Assembly: GCF_014529535.1 (NCBI RefSeq)
Contig: NW_023503295.1
Coordinates: forward strand, 4,125,970-4,189,969
From: Bradysia coprophila
Lineage: Eukaryota; Arthropoda; Insecta; Diptera; Sciaridae
DNA length: 64,000 nt
Direction of reading: 5' to 3'
Shown: positions 55,640-64,000 of the stretch, piece after piece
Layout: each line of letters opens with the position of its first letter
Numbering within the stretch: the stretch's first letter is position 1
Notes under the pieces: generated by a model
The model's database searches: none
What the model was told of the DNA's origin: nothing
Seen by the model: only the letters and a program-made list of their open reading frames with translations
Translations under genes and position numbers: made by a program

Positions 55640-58306
55640 AAAGTACTTCCTAGTGTAGTTCTCAAAAGCCTAAACTGAAAGATCATTCTTTTCGTTCCCA
55701 CACGTAAAATCTGTGAAAGGTCGAAATTGTATTCTTTAATTGTTACGTTAATAAGAAATAAGATTAACACGAAATTCGAATCGTCTTTTGAGTTCTAATC
55801 GAATTGTGACGATGAAACGATCAAATTGCTCAATTCCAATTTAGTTACATAACAAAAGCTCTGTTCGCTGCATGAATTATCTAAGTGGACTTCATCCCAC
55901 TAACGAAAACCAAATGCATTTAACTGTCATATACCATAAGCTTTACACTTTATGTTCCAGGTTATTCGACCAAATTGTTTTCAAATTAAAATACGAATGA
56001 AGACAAAAAAATCTCTTCTTTTTTTGCCATATTATACCGATTTCACTATTATATTTTCTCCATCAAATTTAACAAGATACAGTAGGTGTAAAGGTGTTAA
56101 AGTAACATTTAATGGTAATAAACAATGTGAAATATCTAAAGAAAAACGTACACCAACGTATCCAGGCGTTTTTAATGCTGCACTTTATTAATGCATTTTC
56201 TACTACTCTAATACCCTCACTCATAATAATCTTTGTGTATATTATATATTCACACATATTTAAATATATTAATATATTTATGTACGTTGATCAAGCGAAG
56301 TTAATGAAATGAAATGAAAAAAAAAAACAGTTTCCTCTTCTAAAAGCGCGCAACAAAATTATCAAATATAATCAAACTGCAATGTAATTACTCTTGTCCA
56401 TCTTCACGTAAATATAATGAGCGTATAACATTTCATATATATACACACGTTATTGCTTATATATATACTAGGTGGTGATACTATCCATTCTTATAAATTT
56501 GTTTAAAAATGTATTCACAATTATTTTGTGGATTTATCATACAATTATAATAATTCGCATCATATACCCCTTGTACACAAGGTATCAATAACTATGTTAC
56601 ACATTTTTTTTAAACATACGAAAAAAAATACCGACTTACTCTCTGCAAATGCAATATATTCATTAATGTAATAAATAAAATTTTTGATTTCAAGTCATTT
56701 CTCGATATATACGAAAAAGAAAAAAAACAACACCACACTGAATCCTACATATACACAAATATGTCATAATAAAAACGTACCGACATATACATTTAAATGT
56801 TATTTAACACATGGGGTATAGTACACTTCGTTGAAATAAAATATAATCTTTTTTGTGTAAGAGTATGGTGAATGAGATCTGCTTTTGTGATGTGATATTT
56901 CAGTTCAGACTTGTATTCAGTTTAGACTTGTATTCAGTCAAATAAGGACTGTTAAACGAACATAAGGTGTTAGTATCTCGCAAAATATAAAAAAATTATA
57001 GAAAAAAAAAGTTTTTTTTAACTTTAAACGGCAACTGTTTTATTTAAATTTTTTTAAGAAAAGAAAAGAATTTTAAAATAAAATTTATTTGTTCTTTCAA
57101 CAACAACAACAAAAAATTGTATCTCAAAAAAAAAAAAATTGGTGGCTTTCTAAATGGAATCGATTGGTCAAGATTAATAAATAATTGTTTTTCGTATACG
57201 TGATTTATATGTTGTCATTTTGGTATAAATGACTTATTTTGCTAAACGAATAAAAGTCGTTCTATTTTCAACTGCGCTGCTAGATCGCTAATTTTATATT
57301 TTAGCAGCGCACGCGCCTTCGGTGTTAGTCATAAAAATTATTACTTAACAATAATTTATTCATTTTATATTTGATGTCAAAGAAAATAGTGTTGAAAATT
57401 TTAATTTAAAATAAAATTTCAGAAAAAAAAACGAGAATATCTACAGAGAAGTAATATTATAGATAATTTGAAAATATTTAAATAAATAAACAAGCAGCAG
57501 CAGCAGCCAGCACACATACTCAATATAATATCATTTAATACACAAGTAAATAATCAAGTTTAATTGACCAAATTATTATATAAACTTTGTAATTGTGCTT
57601 CGATTCTAATGTGCAACTTTTAAAATACATGAATGACTTTTACTGTTTAAAATAAAAAGGAAAAGAATCAAAATAAATAAATAAAATTTCAACTATTTTA
57701 TATATCTAGATAGATAGACGTACATTATATACAATTAAAGTGTCATCATCTTTAAAATAAATTTATTTGAAAGAAACGAAACGAAAATTATAAAATGAAA
57801 AAAATAAAAGCGAACAGTATGTCACAAAATGTTAAAAGATTTGATATAATAATTATTAAATAAGTGAAAATGATAAAAAATCTAAGTTGAGAACTCGAAA
57901 AATTTTCGGAAAATATTCGAATTTCTGTGGAAAAATCATCTTGTCAATTTGAAAATTCAACCAGTATTAGGGCAGGTCACGTCATATTTTAAAAGAAATC
58001 TTTATAAAATACAATTTAATTGAAATACAAAAAAACGACTCTCATACCAGTACATGTTTGTCATCATCATACTACCTTCATAATAAACAGTAAAAAAAGA
58101 TTTAAATTGAAAAACGTGATTTATAAAATTATTCTCATAAGAAAATATTGTTTTTTCTTTACTTATAAAGACTGTTGTGTGTTCCTGTTTTGCTATACTA
58201 TTGTTTTGTTGGTTGCACAAATTTTTTTATTTAATTTGTGTCAAAGTGTTCTGATTTTATTATTTAAATAAAAAAAAGAGTACCGAAGAAGAAGAAATAA
58301 AAAAAA
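55640..58306. other. Very AT-rich region, possible promoter and 5' UTR
   Basis: No coding sequence recognised. 56200-58300 is unusually AT-rich with few interspersed repeats, and includes a CAGCAGCAGCAGCAGCC run near 57494. It may include the promoter and leader of the gene starting at 58307. A small hairpin (GCGCTGCTA/TAGCAGCGC) lies at 57277-57322. Confidence 0.35.
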
Positions 58307-58448
58307 ATGGCAAATTTCAATGAATTCAGCCGTAATATAATGCAGTTTTTAATATTATTATTTGTATTGTCGTGTGTGCGTGCCAACCAAAGAAGATTCT
58401 CACCATTATTGGTGGAAGATGATGGATCCAGAAATAATCGACCAGCTG
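58307..58448 (+). CDS. First coding exon of a secreted or membrane protein
   Basis: ATG 58307 follows an A-rich context and opens a frame whose residues 12-26 (MQFLILLFVLSCVRA) form a clear signal peptide. The mature start is NQRRFSPLLVEDDGSRNNRP. The exon ends in phase 1 at a GT donor (AGCTG then GTATGTTTTA). Following exons were not found within the 5.5 kb to the window end, so the intron is long and full of repeats. The protein is not recognised. Confidence 0.55.
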
Positions 58449-59849
58449 GTATGTTTTATTTAAAAACAAAAAAAAAACAATTATACTTTAAGACATTAAA
58501 AAAACATAGCTAACGCCGACCCGTACGAAACACCTATTCGTATCAAAAGCCTTTAATGTTGAACTCTTTATTTCTCTTACTTCATTCTCTACTGAAAAGC
58601 TATTCGCCCTTTAGAATCACTTACATTATCTTTCTTTGCCTTGTTAGCATATACAAGTAAATTGCCGGAGGCAATATAGACAGCCCCGTACGAAGTCAAC
58701 TTTCTTAAATTCCTATTTAAACAGCTATATACCGCTATATTTACCTATATTTCACTATAAATAAACATTTCATAGATGAATATGATATTATACAGCTCTA
58801 TATGCCTGTATATAGCTCAATATAGGTGAATATAGATATATATAGATGTCCATATATGAAATGCCTGAAACATCCCACACACTTAACCAATTACTTATAT
58901 GTTAACAAAAACTTTATAAGTACCATTTTTCACAATTAATAAAATCCAATATGGCCGCCGGCAGCTATTTTGTTAGGAGACCGGAAATAGTGCCGACGCT
59001 TTACATTCGTTAATAGATCTCTTCGTTTGGTGAAACTGATGACGGAAACGTGAGGAATGGTGGGGAAAATTGTGCAAACTAATCGAAACCAACTTCACAA
59101 TTTCACATAGTAGTGAATAAGTGAGTGCGTCCAATTCTTTGAAATGAATGCAAATGAACTAAATACGGGGAATTCCCTTAGAAGCAAAGTTGGTTGTCAT
59201 TAGTCTGCACACAAAACCGAACCGTCGATCGTCACGCCAGCGGTCATTTTAGTGATCTTTACATTTCAAACAAAAAAAAAAATCATGAAATTCGGTCGAG
59301 ATATTGACAAAATACTCCACATTCACTATACGCCCGAGTAGCCAGATAAGAGCTCACTCCAAGAGACCCAGCTCACGCTCCGGTGAACATAATTTCATAA
59401 ATTTTTTTCCCTGATTGGTACGGTCAATACCTAACTAATAAAGTGAAAACAGACGAAATATGTTCAAATTTGGCCGACCTACAAGCAGAAACTGCTTGCC
59501 GCCCTGTGCCTGGTTCACAACAAGGGGTCTAACTCACGAGTCGGTCATCCGATTTCCATAAACTTTTTTTTTTGTCGATCGGTATTGTAAATACCTTTTG
59601 TGCCACCGAGAATTGAAATACGACTCTTTTCAGCACTCATTTTAGTGTTGTAAAGTGACTTATTTCAGCACCCGTTTGATGTGATATTACAACACTCAAA
59701 GCAGTGTTGATATGGAATTTGTATGAGTTGTTACAGCATTCGTTTGCGAAAATGCAAAGCAATGTGATCGATCAAATTTGAAGAGTGATTGTTTACAATG
59801 AAAATTATGATTTTTTGTGCTCTTGTCTATTTCAATTCTCGGTTGGCAC

Positions 59850-59985
59850 AAAGCATGATGTGTTACACGTATTGTAATATGATTTTTTCAGCACACGACC
59901 CAATTTTCCTTACTCGCTCCGCTCGTAAGGAAAACTTGGGTCTAGTGCTGAAAAAATCAACATTACAATACTTGTAACACAACAT
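59850..59985. repeat. Palindrome with CTCGCTCCGCTCG apex
   Basis: GTATTGTAAT.TGATTTTTTCAGCAC... with core GACCCAATTTTCCTTACTCG and CGAGTAAGG-type return arm reading CGTAAGGAAAACTTGGGTC, then GTGCTGAAAAAATCAA.ATTACAATAC. Confidence 0.85.
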
Positions 59986-60464
59986 ACTATTTCGCAATTC
60001 CGGTCCATAATCATCACCTTTCCATGCATCCATTTAATGTCGTTTTGAAGGTATTTATTTCAAAGTGCGTTTTTGATTATTTTTTCGCACTTGGGCTTTT
60101 TCACATTTTTTTCGCACGCTACATAGCTCAGTACCTTTAAGAAAGACTAAATTTTATAAATAAAAACTTTGCACAGACCAGGATTTGAACATCCAACACC
60201 AAAATTCTTCCAAAAACCAAGCAACGACCATAGCCATTCGGCTACAGAGTCACACAATTATACAGAACGTATTGTTGAAGCGTACATACTAAGCATTGAC
60301 TACTCGATTTCATTCAACGCGTCTCTTTACATCACATTGCAATGTGTATTATAATGCAGCCTTCTTGATCGTTCAAATGAATTCATGTTTGCATGTGAAT
60401 GTTTGGTAGGAATTTTGGTAATATTTTGCATTGGAAAGGTGATTATGGCCCGAAATTGCGAAAA

Positions 60465-60598
60465 ACGTTGTATCTACCACGGTAGGTATGCCGGTATTTT
60501 TTCGCACACGACGTCTTGTCGACCTCGGATCGACAATCGACATCTAGTGCGAAAAAATACCTTCATACCTACCTTGGTAGATAAATAACTATTTTTGG
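60465..60598. repeat. Palindrome related to 55138-55256
   Basis: Shares GTAGGTATGCCGGTATTTT, TTCGCACACGACGTC and CATCTAGTGCGAAAAAATAC with 55138-55256, with a shorter apex GACCTCGGATCGACAATCGA. Confidence 0.85.
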
Positions 60599-60916
60599 CA
60601 AGTGTAGTGCTTAAATGTTTGGAGATATCGTCGAAAAACACTAAGGCACTTATTGGGCCCCAGCTCCGGAGAGGTCGATCCGAAATCACCCATCTTCGAA
60701 CATAGCCTGTCTTTTGACATTACCAAAATAATTTCAAAATCGTATGCGTTTTACTCAAGTTTGAGAACCCACAGACAGACAGACGGAGGGACATTTTTTT
60801 TTCTCGCGGATTTGGCATCTCTATACAACCACAATTGGTTTCCTCTTACTCAGGGTATCCAATTCGACGTGTTACAAACGTATGCGTAAACCTATAAGAC
60901 CCCAGTACTTCGTACG

Positions 60917-62071
60917 GGTCTAAAAATCAGTTTTTATTTGGGCCAATACCATCTAAGAAGAGATTATTTTACACGTTCGACATTCATTTTTATTTTTGCG
61001 TGCTTAATTCGGAAAACATGCAAACTTCAATATACACATCTCTTGTACCAGTATATAACAATAATAAGAATGCATGTTTTATTGCGGCAAAAAATTATGA
61101 ACTCATCATCCCCTCCGTTTAGAGAGATTTTTTGCTGTTGTTGTTGTTGGTTTAAGAAGAATTTCAATCGTTACTCAATTTAATTGTTTTCATTTGTTTC
61201 GTTAAGAACATCAAAAGCACTTTGTTTAATTGTCTCTGTTGTGGCCTTTTATTTTTTTATTTTCTTTTTAAACAAAACAGATAGATGAAACGAAATTTAG
61301 TTCAGCACTGTGTACGGAGTTACTTTGGTACACGCAGTAGTGAAGTAATATCATAATTTAAGAGAACAAAAAAAAAATAATAATGAAGAACACACATTTT
61401 TCCACTCTGTTAGCATTCTTATACAAACAATGCATAAAACAAAATTCGTTCTTGTAAGACACAGGGAGCCTACAATTGAATATGGAAAAAATTTGACAAC
61501 ATTTTTCACTGCTATCAAATAACATTTGAATTAATTTACATCTAGCTATAAACTGATATGGGAACATTCACGTAAAACGTTTGCCTTCCAATCCAATTGG
61601 AACGTTTAGGGAACACTCATGTAAGATGTTTGCCTTCTAATCCAATTGGAAAGTTTAGGGACCATTCATGTAAGACTTCTGCCTTCTAATCCAATTGGAA
61701 CGTTCATGTCGAACCGTTGTCATCGGTACTTTACTTACATTAACAAGCACAGTGTTTCCGCCAATCTTTCACAGACGACAAGCAAATGACCAAGTCGTCG
61801 GTGCAAAGATATTTAGGATTTTAGAGAATTTTTCATGATCATTTTGATGAGTGTTACTTCAAACACTTAAAATCCTTCAAAACGAGCCGTCAGAACAGTC
61901 GGAGCGTTTGCTGCGACTGAGCCCCGTACAAACCCGTACATCTATTGCGTACGTGACCCTAGTTCGTCCGTCGCCCTACTCTTACCGTAAGCCTACTGCG
62001 CCCGTAAACGTCGGTAAAGTAAAATTCTTATGAAATGTGTACGTTTTAAAAATTGCGCATAGCGCAATTAC
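60917..62071. repeat. AT-rich region with a 57 bp tandem repeat at 61559-61710
   Basis: Three units of GTTTGCCTTC(C/T)AATCCAATTGGAA with ACATTCA(C/T)GTAA blocks at 61559-61710. A CGTAC-rich, higher-GC stretch lies at 61900-62020. No gene recognised. Confidence 0.5.
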
Positions 62072-62815
62072 GAAGCCCCGTACGACGTTCCTTTCAAATG
62101 TAACACAAATTTCGAATTGACCTAAAATTAAGTAAGTATCATTTTCACCGATTTACATTGATTTTACAAAAATCCAAAATGGCGGCCGACGGCCATTTTG
62201 TTAGGAGGTGGAAAGTAGTACGGCTGCTTTACATTCGTTAGTACCTTTCAAACAAAAAAAAATTGAAATTCGGTCAAAATTTACTCGAGATCTTAACAAA
62301 AAAACACCACCTTCACTGTACGGCCGAGTAGCCACATATAAGCTCACTCCAAGAGACCTAGCTCACGCTCCGGTGAATCGAATTTCATAAACTTTTTTTC
62401 CCTGATTGGTACGGTCAATACCTATCTAATAAAGCAAAATCCATCTAAATACGTTCAAATTTGGCCAACCTACAAGCCTTTCATTTGACGTATCACTTAC
62501 AAGTGTAGTGCTTAAATGTCTGAAGATATCTTCGGAAAACGTTAAATCACTTATTGGGCCCCAGCTCCGGAAGGGTCGACCCAAAATCGCCCATCTTCGA
62601 ACTTAGCCTCACTATTCTGACTATCTTTCAGGGAAAAAAAAATTTTTTGAAATCGGATTTGATTTACTCAAGATATCGACGTGACAGACGGACGGACAGA
62701 CGGATATCTATGAACATAGGCAAACACTTTGCCCTTACCGTCTGCTTCGAATTCCATCAATTACACACGGCATCGTAGTCCTATAAGCCCCTTCGTACTT
62801 CGTACGGGGCTAAAA
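62072..62815 (+). mobile_element. MITE-like element with GCCCCGTACGAAG ends
   Basis: Left terminus AGCCCCGTACGACG and right terminus CTTCGTACGGGGCT are inverted repeats of about 14 bp enclosing 744 bp without coding capacity. It includes GACAGACGGACGGACAGACG at 62682 and CCCATCTTCGAACTTAGCCTC-type sequence at 62590 that also occurs near 32925 and 60688. Target duplications not resolved. Confidence 0.65.
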
Positions 62816-62819
62816 ATAT

Positions 62820-63857
62820 CTAAAAATCCGAAAAATTCCTTGATTTATTCAGGATACTGCATCATTACATTATCACAATTACTAAAAACATACCGCACTT
62901 CACCAACGAAAGTTTAACTATGAAACAAATAGGAGGCGATGATTCCCAAGGCATTTGGGCGGAGGTAATGGCATTCAGACGCCCGACATAGCACGTTAGT
63001 TCGATGCTAACTACGACTTACTTGTGTTTCACAAAATGTTTTGTCTATCACCCAGGTTTCAATGCATTTCTGTGCTTTTAATGAAGTAAAGAGATGGCGT
63101 TTGCACCGAACTTTCGTGCCACCGCATTTCCGATTCGGTTATATATGACGCCCCTAACGATTCCATTAATGATCTCATATTTGCAAAGACGAAAAACGAC
63201 TTCGGTCAAAAGGTTGTGAAATTCAATTCGAGTGTAGCCCGAACGAAATGAGGGCGACAAGCGAAAGTGCCTAAAATAAACCGTCTACAACAGATACGCA
63301 TACAACTTTTCATGCCGAGGTCCTAAGTTACTAGATTTTTTTTTAAATGAATGCCCAATTGGCGAAACAATCTGATGGCACTGTGTTACTTTTTAGAATA
63401 AAACTTTCTTGTCATCCTTCTCTATTCATAATCTGCTATTCCCTTAACTTAGGAGCTCGTTCAGAAACGATTTTTTCTTCACTGAGTTTCGTTCAGTTAA
63501 CGATGACAGGTGTAACTGTGAGGTTAGATTTCTCACAATGTATTTTGGTCGTGAAATGTTACCCAAATGTCATGAAACTTCGGTGAATGGATGTGTTATG
63601 GTCTGCGGATATAAATCATTTCGATTTCTGTGGACCATTTGATGAATCGATATGCCAGCGTCGACAGTTCAAGAACAGAGAGTTTCCGATGTCAAATCGA
63701 TCTGACACCGACCTAACAGAACATTTTCTGACTTTTCATTGCGTCGAATGAATTCTGAATAATGGATGAGTGATGTTCGTCATGGTCAAATAAATTTCTA
63801 AGAAACAAAATAGTTCTGTTGTCAGTTGTTTGTGGCACCTCCTTCCTCTTCATTTCG
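62820..63857. other. No gene recognised
   Basis: Contains half of a palindrome-type sequence at 63235-63300 (TAGCCCGAACGAAATGAGGG and GCGAAAGTGCCTAAAAT), related to 55425-55525. Otherwise nothing is identified. Confidence 0.35.
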
Positions 63858-63914
63858 TATATAAGTTCCGTTCCCCTCCACTTTCGGTCTAGTAAGTTTG
63901 TCCGTTAAGGTAAG
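63858..63914 (+). promoter_or_regulatory. Possible core promoter and first exon
   Basis: TATATAAG (63858-63865) is followed after about 25-30 bases by TCGGTCTAGTAAG, and a consensus donor AAGGTAAGT sits at 63907-63915. This could be the start of a plus-strand gene continuing beyond the window, or a retroelement promoter. Confidence 0.35.
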
Positions 63915-64000
63915 TTAAGGACGCAAGTGAGTATCACTGTAAAGTTGAGGTCCTCCACATTCATAATAAATAATAATTTAATCAAATAATTGCATTAGTG

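Larger units (their letters stand above)
58678..60916 (+). repeat. Interrupted copy of the GCCCCGTACGAAG element
   Basis: The left part (58678 to about 59530) has the terminus AGCCCCGTACGAAGTC and blocks such as CAAGAGACCCAGCTCACGCT. The right part (60600-60916) has AGTGTAGTGCTTAAATGT, TATTGGGCCCCAGCTCCGGA and the reversed terminus CTTCGTACGGGTCTA. About 1.1 kb between them is foreign and includes two palindromes (59850-59985, 60465-60598). Compare the complete copy at 62072-62815. Confidence 0.65.

Noticed and set aside
55952-56191. 79-residue frame in the AT-rich region
   Set aside because: No domain or conserved pattern; codon use looks like background AT-rich sequence.

Overview
This is an AT-rich eukaryotic window from an arthropod nuclear genome. 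It fits an insect best, probably a dipteran: the intact genes have mostly 55-70 bp GT-AG introns, and the gene products (Lst8, Gga, NOB1, RpL35) resemble their fly counterparts. The species cannot be named from the sequence. Genes are few and split by many exons; repeats dominate.

Layout. 1-3912: the terminal exon of an unidentified plus-strand gene lies between two inverted copies of one repeat. 5381-6483: part of a minus-strand Ig/FnIII single-pass membrane protein. 7287-9084: a repeat fragment, then a complete copia-type LTR element that carries only gag. 10992-12449: two large palindromes. 13210-14569: a small minus-strand acyl-CoA-binding-type protein with a hAT-type MITE in its intron. 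14985-16435: a fold-back cluster built of ATATCG palindromes. 17249-21788: a VIT/vWFA (VWA5A-like) gene with three lesions and a 1.37 kb element, bearing a hairpin minisatellite, inside a former 57 bp intron. 22357-23258: a 5'-truncated non-LTR retrotransposon with poly(A). 25102-25699: RpL35. 26765-29240: repeat fragments and a 520 bp palindrome. 29832-31441: NOB1 (minus). 33192-40370: MITEs, a 56 bp satellite and a foldback-like element. 40745-43231: Gga (plus), convergent with Lst8 (minus, 43390-47684), whose last intron holds two giant fold-back elements. 48187-50724: a minus-strand LTR element without coding capacity. 50730-52350: fragments of a GIY-YIG (Penelope-type) retroelement, a virus-type endonuclease and an RTE-type reverse transcriptase. 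53335-54891: a Crypton-like tyrosine recombinase. 58307-58448: a signal-peptide exon of a secreted protein. The rest to 64000 is mostly repeats and AT-rich sequence.

The conserved genes serve unrelated housekeeping roles: TOR signalling (Lst8), Golgi sorting (Gga), 18S rRNA maturation (NOB1) and translation (RpL35). The distinctive feature is inverted-repeat DNA at every scale, from 10 bp hairpins repeated in tandem, through 60-130 bp palindromes with a recurring CpG-rich apex, to 0.5-1.6 kb fold-back elements. At least six elements are bounded by exact 8 bp target duplications. All splice sites, frames and domain calls were read by eye; no database search was run.
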